A stretch of 64,000 nt of DNA from Mesorhizobium loti (GCA_002356515.1 AP017605.1:806001-870000), one strand, 5' to 3'. Positions 9,227 to 16,460 are shown, counted from the stretch's first letter. Notes: generated by a model from the sequence alone, not told the origin. A program made the numbers and translations.

Positions 9227-9447
9227 CGGACTGTAATGTGTGGTGAGTTGACGGCTTGTCAAAAGCGGGCGAAATGGTGTCGTCAACCATCAAGCAGCCG
9301 TAATTCGGCAATCACTGCAAAAATACTTCCAGGCTTGCGGATTTGACACAGGTCTCGTTTCCGGATCGGAGACAAAGGTCACCTCGGCGCAGACATTCAG
9401 GGCTGCGCCAAGGACATACCGACCGGACATCGAGGGGGAATTTGACT

Positions 9448-10701
9448 TTGAAATCAGCAGGATGGAGCCTCGCAAAGGGAGAACGCCGCGCCATCGTGGC
9501 AGCGCTCTGCTCTGTGCTCCTGGCCTCCTGCACATCGGCCGGCGACCCGACAATGTCGGTCGGCATGCCCGGCTACAACGCCTCCGCCTCGGACATCAAT
9601 GCTGCCGCCACCGGCAAGCCCATCGCCACCGCCGATTCGACATCACAGACGACGACAACGCAAACGACCGTGATGAGCGAGGGCGATACGGCGCTGCCCG
9701 AAAAGGTCGCTTACGTACCTGTAGCCAAGCCGCAAGCCGCCTTCCCGCTGACGACGCCGGCCGGCGCTGAAACGATCGTGGGACAAACACCGCAGGCCTT
9801 GCAGCAGCCGGCACAGACGGCGCAGCAGACCGACGCGGTTGCGCAGAAGATCGCCGCCGCCGACGCCGCGGCGACAACGCCAAAGCCGGCCGCGGCACCT
9901 GTGATGAACAATCCGGTCTATGTGACCGCGGGTGAGGCGCCGCAAGCCGAGGCGCCGAAGAAAAAAGGCTTCCTGGCCTCCATGTTTGGCGCCACACCCG
10001 CTTCAGCCACACCCGCTCCGCTGATCAACACGCGCACCGGCGAACAGCCGGCGGTTCAGGCCAAGCCCGCGCCGGCCGCACCGGCAAAGCCGATCATCAC
10101 GCTGGCCTCGGCCGACTCCACGGCAAAACCGATACAGTTGGCTTCGACCGGTGACGACGCCGGTCACATCACAGGCAGCGATGCCTTGCCCGGCGTGCGC
10201 CAGACGGCGCTGTTCGAGATCAAGCGCAAATCCGGCCTCGACGATGAAAGCGACGTCGACCTCAATGAGGACGAGGGTCCGATCGGCGGCTCCTATCAAG
10301 TCGCGTCAGCCGCCGGCATGGCCAGGCTCGCGCCCAACGGGCTGCTGAGGCAGAACGAAAGCGTCGACGTCGCCTGCCTGAAGCCGTCGCTGGTGCGCGT
10401 GCTGAAGACGATCGAAGGCCATTACGGCCGCAAGATGGTGGTCACCTCGGGCTATCGCGACCCCGCCCGCAACCGCCGTGCCAACGGCGCCAAGAACTCG
10501 CTGCACATGTATTGCGCCGCCGCCGACATCCAAGTGCCCGGCGTCTCCAAATGGGAGCTGGCGAACTACATCAGGACCATGCCGGGCCGTGGCGGCGTCG
10601 GCACCTATTGCCACACCGAATCGGTCCACGTCGACGTCGGCCCCGAGCGCGACTGGAACTGGCGCTGCCGCCGGCGCAGCGGCGGTGGCGATGACGGCTA
10701 G
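9448..10701 (+). CDS. Secreted lipoprotein with C-terminal M15/DUF882-like (YcbK-type) peptidase domain
   Basis: Probable cell-wall-modifying protein. The N terminus has a lipobox-like VLLASC after a basic and hydrophobic stretch. A long Ala/Pro/Thr/Gln-rich linker (about residues 35-270) follows. The C-terminal 130 residues (VVTSGYRDPARN, SLHMYCAAADIQV, ESVHVDVG) carry the His/Asp/His spacing of zinc-binding M15-type D,D-carboxypeptidase-like YcbK proteins. The start is inferred as TTG 9448, seven bases after GAGGGGGAA; the open frame reaches back to 9343 without a good ribosome site. The protein is about 417 residues, longer than plain YcbK because of the linker. Confidence 0.8.
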   Translation: MKSAGWSLAKGERRAIVAALCSVLLASCTSAGDPTMSVGMPGYNASASDINAAATGKPIATADSTSQTTTTQTTVMSEGDTALPEKVAYVPVAKPQAAFPLTTPAGAETIVGQTPQALQQPAQTAQQTDAVAQKIAAADAAATTPKPAAAPVMNNPVYVTAGEAPQAEAPKKKGFLASMFGATPASATPAPLINTRTGEQPAVQAKPAPAAPAKPIITLASADSTAKPIQLASTGDDAGHITGSDALPGVRQTALFEIKRKSGLDDESDVDLNEDEGPIGGSYQVASAAGMARLAPNGLLRQNESVDVACLKPSLVRVLKTIEGHYGRKMVVTSGYRDPARNRRANGAKNSLHMYCAAADIQVPGVSKWELANYIRTMPGRGGVGTYCHTESVHVDVGPERDWNWRCRRRSGGGDDG

Positions 10702-11170
10702 CGGCGGGATTTGACGGGCCGGAGCCTGTTGGCAGCCACGATCGTTCCACCAATATCGTTGCGGTGGACCATCCTGAACATTCGCGATTGGCCGAAGCGT
10801 CCCCAACTTCGTCATCCAGGGGCGCAGCAGGAGCGAAGCTCCGTCGCGAAGACCCCTGGAGCTGCTCCGCAGCCCAAGGGATCCATGCCGGGAGTCAACT
10901 GAGGAACGCAGCGGAGCAGAATTCTGCACCGTTTGCGGCGCTCCAACGTCGCGGCATGGATTCTAGGGTTTGCGCCGCGTCGCTCCGCTCCTTGCTCCAT
11001 CCTAGAATGACGAAGCGATGGGCGTTTCTGCCAATCGCCAAGCCGCGCGGCCGTGATGCCCAACCCTGGCGAGATCGCCAATCTGGCAGGCGCGCAAAAA
11101 AGTTGTCCAAGGCGGCAACTGACGGGTTGCCGGTTGCGCACAACGTCAGTATAAGCCGCTTCGTCTGAGC
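10702..11170. other. Long non-coding gap before tRNA-Glu
   Basis: No convincing gene. Most of the gap is filled by a 253-bp inverted-repeat element (10785-11037, separate entry). The remaining bases immediately before the tRNA (11038-11170) contain the likely tRNA promoter, but no clear consensus could be fixed by eye. Confidence 0.6.
10785..11037. repeat. 253-bp intergenic element with imperfect terminal inverted repeats
   Basis: The left end (starting CGATTGGC and finishing CTTCGTCAT) and the reverse complement of the right end match at 24 of 31 positions. Inside are further complementary stretches built on GCAGCGGAG/CTCCGCTGC-type words and the pair GGATCCATGCCG / CGGCATGGATTC. It codes for nothing obvious and looks like a MITE- or RIME-like palindromic element of the sort scattered through Mesorhizobium genomes. 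Copy number could not be checked from one window. Confidence 0.6.
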
Positions 11171-11245
11171 GCGCCCATCGTCTAGCGGTTAGGACACCGC
11201 CCTTTCACGGCGGTAACAGGGGTTCGATTCCCCTTGGGCGTACCA
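11171..11245 (+). tRNA. tRNA-Glu (anticodon TTC), CCA encoded
   Basis: A complete cloverleaf can be drawn. The acceptor stem GCGCCCA pairs with TGGGCGT (with one G-T end pair), the anticodon stem CCGCC/GGCGG holds the loop CTTTCAC with anticodon TTC, and the T arm CAGGGGTTCGATTCCCCT is standard. The discriminator A and a genomic CCA end at 11245. Lower-GC accessory genes begin immediately downstream, so this tRNA is a plausible integration site, although no duplicated 3' end was found in the window. Confidence 0.95.
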
Positions 11246-11347
11246 GACCTTTCAATGACTTAGCGAATTTTGGAAGCGATGCGTCGAATATGCATCGAAT
11301 AAACGCCCGGGTGTGAACATTTATTAGACTCCAGGGGGGGACGCTAG

Positions 11348-12169
11348 GTGGCTCAGCAGAACATCGGCACGGTGAAGAATTCCGTCGTCCAACTGATTAC
11401 CGTTGGCATTTTCGGCGCCATGGTCGGAGCGGCGGTTTTGCTATTCCTGGCGGAAAAGTTCGCCGCCACCTCGGATCATGCTACCCTCCTAGCCGGCTTT
11501 GGCGGAGCGGTCATAGGTTCGGTTTTGAGCGCCTTAGTGTCTTTCATCTTGGCCAAGCAGGCCTCTGCAGAAACGCTCCTCAGGGATTTTGAGGCGCGGT
11601 TAGCAGAGCAAAAGTCGTACGTCCTTCGATTAATGGTCAAGGCGTCGGTTGTGTTGAGCGACCTGGTCGCTATCCGGAAGGCGATCGACGAATCCCTGTC
11701 GAACGCCAATGATCGAAATCTCACTGCGGAGCCGCTCTGGAAACGGGTCCTCCCTATCGTTGGCAGCTATCAGACGTTCGATATTGATGCAGCGGAGCTG
11801 TCGCCTCTGATAGCCGCCAAAGACAATGCTCTTATGCAAGCTTCAGTCACGCTATTTATGCAGCATCGGAATCTTATCGAAGCAGTTAGGGTCTATGCCG
11901 ACCTTCGCGGCCGGGTGAAAGAAATCGTCGTCCACCACTTTGGCTCATCTGAAGGGGTACTGACTTCAGGTCTCACCCAGGAGCAGATGTCCAAATTGAT
12001 GCCGCTGGAAATCGAGCTTGAATCATTGATCAAGACCATTCGGGCGATGCTTACCGACCTGATACCTCTGGCAGAGAAAGTCACTTTCGAAATCGGGCCA
12101 GCGATGCAAAAGTTCTTCGGCTCGCAGGATTTTCCAGTTTTCGCGCCGAAAGGCGCTGGAGAAGAATAG
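11348..12169 (+). CDS. Hypothetical protein with two N-terminal membrane helices
   Basis: A 273-residue protein of unrecognised family. Two hydrophobic helices (about residues 14-35 and 44-68) are followed by a long, largely helical soluble region rich in L, E and K that probably faces the cytoplasm, with coiled-coil character around 70-100 and 200-235. The start is GTG 11348, seven bases after a run of seven Gs. It is the first gene after tRNA-Glu and its codon use is less GC-biased than the core genes, which suggests acquisition. Function unknown. Confidence 0.7.
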   Translation: MAQQNIGTVKNSVVQLITVGIFGAMVGAAVLLFLAEKFAATSDHATLLAGFGGAVIGSVLSALVSFILAKQASAETLLRDFEARLAEQKSYVLRLMVKASVVLSDLVAIRKAIDESLSNANDRNLTAEPLWKRVLPIVGSYQTFDIDAAELSPLIAAKDNALMQASVTLFMQHRNLIEAVRVYADLRGRVKEIVVHHFGSSEGVLTSGLTQEQMSKLMPLEIELESLIKTIRAMLTDLIPLAEKVTFEIGPAMQKFFGSQDFPVFAPKGAGEE

Positions 12170-12212
12170 CCCGCCACCGGGAGGCAGCGGGCTTAAGGCA
12201 TGTGACGAGCAG

Positions 12213-12407
12213 TCAGCCCTGCATGAGCTTGCACACGTCCTCAAGGCGGTTTGTCGAGCCGTTGAGCGCTTCGCGGACTGGCGTCAAAACGCCGTCGTCC
12301 TCGAGGTCAACCGTATTGCCCATCGCCAGCCAGATAGTGCGGAGCTCGTCCCCGATCTGGTGCAGATGGTCGATGGCGTCGACTGGTATCGTGCGCGTGG
12401 CGCTCAT
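12213..12407 (-). CDS. Small hypothetical protein
   Basis: A 64-residue acidic, helical protein (MSATRTIPVDAIDHLHQI start) with no membrane segment and no domain I recognise. The ATG at 12407 has GGAGGGG upstream and overlaps the TGA of the preceding gene (ATGA at 12404-12407), so translation is coupled to the frameshifted gene upstream. The coupling suggests the pair formed a functional unit before the damage. Confidence 0.6.
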   Translation of the reverse strand: MSATRTIPVDAIDHLHQIGDELRTIWLAMGNTVDLEDDGVLTPVREALNGSTNRLEDVCKLMQG

Positions 12408-12878
12408 GACTGCCCCTCCAGATAGGCCACCACAGCGGCAAGCAGCGGAGCGACCATCGGATTTGTCGCACAGCCTTCATTCTCGTCGACGGCCAGCCTG
12501 AGCGCTTCCAGGGCGCTCCTGTGCGTGGTCGCCGGCGCCTCCCATTCCTCGATCCCGGTCATCGGCGGGCCGTACGTCTGTTCGGCGTAGGCGTCGGCCG
12601 CATCGCCCTCGGGGGCGTTGGCGTTGTAATCAGCCAGGCTGGCACGATAGGCCCCGATCGCATCGAGGAGTGGGTCAGCGGGCTCAACAGGCGCCGCCGG
12701 GATCCTTCCAAAATCAGGAAACACTTTTGGCGACGTCTGGACGGCGGCAGCGCCGCGGTCGAGCCTCCAACGGCAGCGAAGGGCCAAGCAAGGCGCGGCG
12801 GGAAAATCTCCCAATGATCGGCATTACCTCGGCAGCGGGCATAGCTTCGCCGGCGGCCGGAACAGTGGTGTTCGGCAT
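12404..12878 (-). pseudogene. Frameshifted gene for a small exported protein with Tat-like signal
   Basis: ATG 12878 begins MPNTTVPAAGEAMP and reaches FSRRALLG, a twin-arginine-like motif, then leaves frame and stops at 12714. The hydrophobic stretch expected after the motif (FAAVGGSTAAL) is present in a second frame, and the mature part (AAAVQTSPKVFPDFG through DPLLDAIGAYR to the end at 12404) in a third. Joining the three frames gives a coherent signal peptide plus a soluble domain, which points to two small indels. Alternatively only the TTG-started 136-residue C-terminal frame (12404-12814) is translated. Sequencing error cannot be excluded. Confidence 0.55.
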
Positions 12879-12895
12879 GGTCGTGAATCTCCAAG

Positions 12896-12912
12896 TGGTG
12901 ATATTTACACCA
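12896..12912. promoter_or_regulatory. Operator site 1 for the small XRE regulator (putative)
   Basis: TGGTGATATTTACACCA, an inverted repeat TGGTG-N7-CACCA, lies between the divergent frameshifted gene and the XRE gene. A second copy at 12953-12969 matches at 14 of 17 bases, differing only in the central three. Duplicated palindromes in a divergent control region beside a Cro/CI-type regulator are the usual arrangement for autoregulation. Confidence 0.6.
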
Positions 12913-12952
12913 TTTACAATACGATTATCACCGGTTTGCTGTCAATGGTGAT

Positions 12953-12969
12953 TGGTGATAAAAACACCA
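12953..12969. promoter_or_regulatory. Operator site 2 abutting the XRE start codon (putative)
   Basis: TGGTGATAAAAACACCA ends one base before the ATG at 12971. It shares the TGGTG-N7-CACCA arms with site 1, 57 bp away. A site this close to the start would block transcription or, if the message is leaderless, overlap its 5' end; no Shine-Dalgarno sequence is visible between it and the ATG. Confidence 0.6.
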
Positions 12970-12970
12970 C

Positions 12971-13192
12971 ATGAAGCCAGTTCAATGCCGTATGGGGCGT
13001 GCAGCTCTCAATTGGAGCACTCTCGACCTTGCCAAGGCAGCTGGCGTTGGAGGGAATACCGTCAACCGTTTTGAGGCTGGCCAGGATGCTCGCGTCAGCA
13101 GCGTGGACAAGATGCGCGCGGCCCTCGAATCGGCCGGCGTTGAGTTCATCCCTGAGAACGGCGGCGGAGTTGGCGTGAGGCTGAGGAAATGA
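12971..13192 (+). CDS. Small XRE-family HTH transcriptional regulator
   Basis: A 73-residue protein consisting of one Cro/CI-type helix-turn-helix: RAALNWSTLDLAKAAGVGGNTVNRFEAG at about residues 10-37, then a recognition-like tail ending in ESAGVEFIPENGGGVGVRLRK. This single-domain type is frequent on rhizobial islands and prophage remnants. The start MKPVQCRMGRAALNW fits the family. Its stop overlaps the next start (ATGA), so it is cotranscribed with a small membrane protein. Two operator-like palindromes upstream suggest autoregulation. Confidence 0.85.
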   Translation: MKPVQCRMGRAALNWSTLDLAKAAGVGGNTVNRFEAGQDARVSSVDKMRAALESAGVEFIPENGGGVGVRLRK

Positions 13193-13410
13193 CCCCGGAA
13201 CAAGAGGCACATATCGAGCGCCTCAAAAAGAGACGTCCGCAGGCTCTTGGCGTTCTTCTGGTGGGGCTTCCCTTGGCTCTCTTGCTTGTAAAGTTCTGCA
13301 AGGCCGAAGGATGGAATGGGCGGATATATGTGCCCATCGTAACCGTCATTTCGATCCTCATCGGCCGCGTCTCAACCGTGCTTGTGCAGCGGTTAGTGGC
13401 TAAGAAGTAA
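13189..13410 (+). CDS. Small membrane protein coupled to the XRE regulator
   Basis: A 73-residue protein with a charged N terminus (EQEAHIERLKKRRPQ) and two hydrophobic helices at about residues 19-35 and 45-63. ATG 13189 overlaps the TGA of the XRE gene by four bases and AGGAA lies just upstream, so translation is coupled. No family recognised. A regulator paired with a tiny membrane protein could be a toxin-antitoxin-like or signalling pair, but nothing in the sequence proves this. Confidence 0.65.
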   Translation: MTPEQEAHIERLKKRRPQALGVLLVGLPLALLLVKFCKAEGWNGRIYVPIVTVISILIGRVSTVLVQRLVAKK

Positions 13411-13500
13411 AGCGACTCTCTCATTCGCCGATATCGTCGAGCGCTCCCTTCGGGGAGCCCGCTTGCGCGCCGCTATGGCTAGGCGCACACTGCAAAACGG

Positions 13501-13734
13501 ATGCAAATGTGGGGAAGCAAAGTGGCAACTACTGTGTTTTTCGACAAGGTTATTCGAGATGTAGAAGAGCCGTCGACCGCCATCGCAATTGAGTTCGGAC
13601 GTTCATCTGCGTACGGCCAAAATCTCATGTATTTTACCCTGGACGATAAAATGGTCATCGTTGACGAAAAAACAGGTCGAGAGATCTACGACGCTATGCA
13701 GCGCCTAGCTGCCTATTTGAGTTACGACATGTAA
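13501..13734 (+). CDS. Small hypothetical protein
   Basis: A 77-residue soluble protein (or 70 residues if GTG 13522, preceded by GGGGAAG, is the true start) with alternating hydrophobic residues (TAIAIEFGRSSAYGQNLMYFTL), suggesting a small beta-rich fold with a C-terminal helix. No recognised domain. Codon use is less GC-rich than the core genes. It precedes a damaged zinc-ribbon gene on the same strand. Confidence 0.55.
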   Translation: MQMWGSKVATTVFFDKVIRDVEEPSTAIAIEFGRSSAYGQNLMYFTLDDKMVIVDEKTGREIYDAMQRLAAYLSYDM

Positions 13735-13766
13735 GCATTGGCATCCAAACCGGGAGGGGGAAACCG

Positions 13767-14224
13767 ATGGCACTGGTAACTTGTGGAGAATGTGGTCGCG
13801 AATCTCGGACAAAGCTGCGAACTGTATAGGCTGCGGTGCTCCGATCGAAGCGGCCGGCAATAAAGCAGCCCAACCGACAAAGGCTCAGCTTCAGCCTGAC
13901 GGTACATTCATCGGCACTAAAGCACTCCTTGTGAGGCTAGCAGCGAAGGCAGTGCTACAGATCGGATGGAGACTCGACAACGCGGACGAACAGGCTGGCC
14001 TTGTCGCCTTTACCACTGGCGTGACTTGGGGATCTTGGAGCGGAGTATCAGGAACCGTTTATATCGAGGATATGGGCAACAACGGTTTCCGCCCTGTCGG
14101 GTCGGCAAAGCAGAACGTGCGCGGCGGCGCCATGTTGTCCCTAAACCTATTTAATGAAGCAGAGAGCAAGATAGAGCGCATTATTGAAGTGATGCGCTCT
14201 CTGGCCAATGACGAATGGAGATAG
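13767..14224 (+). pseudogene. Zinc-ribbon protein gene with a one-base frameshift
   Basis: ATG 13767, with GGGAGGGGG just upstream, reads MALVTCGECGRE and then loses frame near 13801. The next frame continues ISDKAANCIGCGAPIEAAG and on to a stop at 14222-14224. Together they form a classic two-CxxC zinc ribbon (CGEC, CIGC) followed by about 110 residues of unrecognised domain. One missing base, probably an A in the GAA-ATC junction, explains everything. The downstream frame could start at TTG 13781, but that would lose the first zinc knuckle. Confidence 0.7.
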
Positions 14225-14241
14225 GAAGACGGGGTGCGCTT

Positions 14242-14415
14242 TTAGCGCTTCTTCGGCTTCGGCGTGATCTCCTCGACCCGAGCCTTCGCGCCGTCCTGAA
14301 GCATCGCCTGCTCCAGCGCCCGGGCTTCGCCTTCATCCTTTGTGGTCAGGATTGTGCGCCAGTGCGCCTTGTCGAAGACGCTCGCGATGTAGGTTGTGAC
14401 CGGCTTGTCAGTCAT
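14242..14415 (-). CDS. Small hypothetical protein
   Basis: A 57-residue protein from ATG 14415 (62 residues from GTG 14430): TDKPVTTYIASVFDKAHWRTILTTKDEGEARALEQ and a basic C terminus. No membrane segment or recognised family. AGGGGA sits close before the ATG, a short but usable spacing. Weakly supported by composition. Confidence 0.45.
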   Translation of the reverse strand: MTDKPVTTYIASVFDKAHWRTILTTKDEGEARALEQAMLQDGAKARVEEITPKPKKR

Positions 14416-14487
14416 CTTTCCCCTGGGCACTCAAGACGGTGCATCCGCCTTAACGCTTATTCAATTCGCATATATTAGAACACGCTA

Positions 14488-14616
14488 ATGCGATTCTCCA
14501 TTCTGCTTTTTTGCTTGGGGGCCTTCTTCTGTTGGGATTTCGCCGCCAACAACGGCGAATTCACCACTAGGCTTGGCATGCAAGTTGCCAACCTGATGCA
14601 GAAGTCAGGGATTTGA
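14488..14616 (+). CDS. 42-residue small membrane or exported protein
   Basis: ATG 14488 to TGA 14614-14616 reads a hydrophobic N terminus (FSILLFCLGAFFCWDFAANNG) and a short amphipathic tail (TTRLGMQVANLMQKSG). The pattern of one helix followed by WD-x(2-4)-NNG is one I associate with small single-pass proteins common in rhizobia. The opposite strand has a competing open frame (14475-14675) with poor protein character. Expression evidence would be needed to settle it. Confidence 0.45.
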   Translation: MRFSILLFCLGAFFCWDFAANNGEFTTRLGMQVANLMQKSGI

Positions 14617-14637
14617 CGCCGGCCAGGCACGGGATCG

Positions 14638-14892
14638 CTAGGCCGAACCGCCACCAAACCAGCGGATGAACTCAACCTCCTTGCCGGTCACTTCCCGAAC
14701 GGTCTTCAACAGCGCTTCATGCAGGACACGCGTTGCCCGGTAGTGCTCGCAGTGTGGCGATACAAAAGGCTTGATGATGCTCTTGTGCAGCGCTTCCGCC
14801 ACCTCCAGAAAGCACTCGATTTCAGCCTCGGTAACTGCTTGAGGGTTTTGATCCGGCCATTGGCGATCTCCGTTTTGAGAGGTTCGCGGCAA
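14638..14892 (-). CDS. Hypothetical protein
   Basis: An 84-residue, mostly helical soluble protein (EIECFLEVAEALHKSIIKPF, ATRVLHEALLKTVREVTG) ending in EVEFIRWFGGG. The start is probably TTG 14892 or further in; no strong ribosome site is visible. Unknown family. It sits among other small accessory genes downstream of the tRNA. Confidence 0.45.
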   Translation of the reverse strand: MPRTSQNGDRQWPDQNPQAVTEAEIECFLEVAEALHKSIIKPFVSPHCEHYRATRVLHEALLKTVREVTGKEVEFIRWFGGGSA

Positions 14893-15032
14893 CGAGAGGA
14901 TTATCTTCCTCGCCGAGGTCGAACTCGCAAGAGGGAGGATGCAGTTGTCAATTGCGGTAGCCTGGATAATCAGACCGTCAAGCCCCTCCCGGCGGCCTTT
15001 CCACCGTAGCCGGTGCCTAGGTCAACCCGCCT

Positions 15033-15275
15033 CTAAAGGCCAGTTTTGATCCACGGATCGGTGTCGTATCCCAGGCGCGGCTTTTCCGGCGTTGTTCCGT
15101 CCGGCAATTTGGCTGTTCCGGTCAAGTTGCAGTCCAGCTCTGGCCTCGGCTTCTTGCTCGAATGTTTCGTAGAGCATAGGGCCGTAGCATCACTGACCGC
15201 GACCTTCTTCTCCTTGGCAACGGCGACACCAGTCGCAGCGACCACGAGCACGGCGCAAAATATAACCACTTTCAT
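15033..15275 (-). CDS. Small exported protein
   Basis: An 80-residue protein with a clear Sec signal peptide (MKVVIFCAVLVVAATGVAVA, cleavage after about residue 20) and a mature part of about 60 residues with two cysteines (ATALCSTKHS, PELDCNL) that could form a disulphide. GGGGAAG lies upstream of ATG 15275. No known family. An inverted repeat, GTGACGT-T-ACGTCAC, lies 39 bp upstream and may control it. Confidence 0.6.
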   Translation of the reverse strand: MKVVIFCAVLVVAATGVAVAKEKKVAVSDATALCSTKHSSKKPRPELDCNLTGTAKLPDGTTPEKPRLGYDTDPWIKTGL

Positions 15276-15641
15276 CGCACTTCCCCACGGTTTCGCATCC
15301 CCAGATGCTGGGAGTGACGTTACGTCACTTTTATATTAGCGCAAGCGAATATTAAGCCTCTTAGCCCGCTCCTGCCGGTACACCGTGGTCAGCGACGACG
15401 CCCGAGCAAGCCCGACGGTCTAGAAAGGCCTCGCCAGCGCGAGGTTCTGTCTGGCCTCTGTCCTGGCGCCGCCGCGTCGTCCCTCGTGTCTTGGTGGCTG
15501 CCTGTGACCGACCCAGCCTGATGCTCTTGCAATACGAACCCTCAGATTAACCGTTCCAATCCAACATATTAGCAAATACTTGTATTCCTCACGAAGCCGG
15601 ATCATTATCCAACCATCAGGTCGCTGAAGGGGTAGAGCGCC
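15276..15641. other. Intergenic region without a convincing gene
   Basis: Contains the palindrome at 15314-15328 (separate entry) and an AT-rich stretch with TATTAGCG / CGAATA complementarity that may be the promoter of the exported protein gene. The 61-codon minus frame at 15420-15605 has no protein-like character and was not called. Confidence 0.5.
15314..15328. promoter_or_regulatory. Palindrome GTGACGT-T-ACGTCAC
   Basis: Perfect seven-base arms around a single central T, 39 bp upstream of the exported protein start at 15275 and next to an AT-rich promoter-like stretch. It is shaped like a dimeric regulator site; the regulator is unknown. Confidence 0.4.
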
Positions 15642-15815
15642 ATGGAACTGAGTTGCTATGATCAGAGCGGGAGCATCTTTGCATCACCCGCCTTCCTGAA
15701 CCTCACGGCTGTTTTCATCATTCTGGCCGCCTTCGCCGTTGCGCAGTTGATTGCAATGTCGCGCGCGGATTCCCTCGTCCAGTTTCAGCCCGCGCCGATC
15801 CAGCCGGCAAATTAA
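15642..15815 (+). CDS. 57-residue single-pass membrane protein
   Basis: ATG 15642 to TAA 15813-15815. GAAGGGG lies about ten bases upstream. A central hydrophobic helix (about residues 19-38, LNLTAVFIILAAFAVAQLIA) is followed by a short polar, proline-rich tail. No family recognised. Moderate support only, from the ribosome site and the helix. Confidence 0.4.
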   Translation: MELSCYDQSGSIFASPAFLNLTAVFIILAAFAVAQLIAMSRADSLVQFQPAPIQPAN

Positions 15816-15890
15816 GGGACTGTCGTTTCTTGCCTTTAGCGGACATGCTTTCGACGGTGTGCGCAATAACGATGTTGTGGGAGCGCCATC

Positions 15891-16430
15891 TTGTTCGTTG
15901 ACTACTACGAGCTTTTGGAAATCAGCCCGAACGCCAACTCGGAAACCATAGAACGGGTATTTCGTTATTTTGCCATGCGCTACCATCCTGACAATCAGGA
16001 CACTGGCGATGAATCACGCTTCAGCGAAATCTTGGAGGCCCACAATGTTCTCAAAGATCCCGTCAAACGTGCGCAATATGACATTCAGTACAAAGACCAT
16101 TTGAACCTGCGAACAGAGTTGGTTGGAGAAGCCAGTAACAGCACAACTATCGAACGTGATGTTGTCATTCAGGAAAAATTGCTCTCGCTGCTTTACGTCA
16201 AACGCCGACAAGACGTAAACAATCCCGGCATTGGTGACACTGAAATCGAACGGTTGTCAGGCTGCCCGCGAGAACATCTTGAGTTCCATCTCTGGTACCT
16301 GAAAGCCAAGGGCTGGATCGGAAGGATCGAAAACGGGACGTTCGCGATCACCGTGGAAGGCATCGATCGCGCCAATGCCGAACATCGTCGTGACACGACG
16401 ACGACAAGACTGCTGGACCATGCGGGCTGA
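15891..16430 (+). CDS. J-domain protein with C-terminal winged-helix-like region
   Basis: A 179-residue protein starting at TTG 15891 (GGGAG upstream). Residues 4-65 form a J domain: DYYELLEISPNANSETIERVF, the invariant HPD inside MRYHPDNQD, and a DPVKRAQYD end. That HPD stimulates DnaK-type ATPases. The remaining part (about 90-165: IQEKLLSLLYVKRRQ, TEIERLSGCPREHLEFHLWYLKAKGWI, ENGTFAITVEG) looks like a winged helix that could bind DNA or protein. There is no Gly/Phe or zinc domain, so it is a specialised co-chaperone rather than DnaJ. It marks the right side of the accessory patch. Confidence 0.8.
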   Translation: MFVDYYELLEISPNANSETIERVFRYFAMRYHPDNQDTGDESRFSEILEAHNVLKDPVKRAQYDIQYKDHLNLRTELVGEASNSTTIERDVVIQEKLLSLLYVKRRQDVNNPGIGDTEIERLSGCPREHLEFHLWYLKAKGWIGRIENGTFAITVEGIDRANAEHRRDTTTTRLLDHAG

Positions 16431-16460
16431 AAGCGGAAGCTCGAGCCGGGCTCGTGGTGA

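Noticed and set aside
12559..12894. A 111-codon minus-strand frame opposite in phase to the frameshifted exported protein
   Set aside because: Only its short FAAVGGSTAAL segment makes sense, as part of the damaged gene; the rest is Arg/Pro-rich noise.
14475..14675. A 66-codon minus-strand frame
   Set aside because: No protein-like character or ribosome site, and it overlaps a more plausible small membrane ORF on the other strand.
15420..15605. A 61-codon minus-strand frame in the intergenic region
   Set aside because: Arg/Gly-rich low-complexity end, no ribosome site and no neighbour logic.
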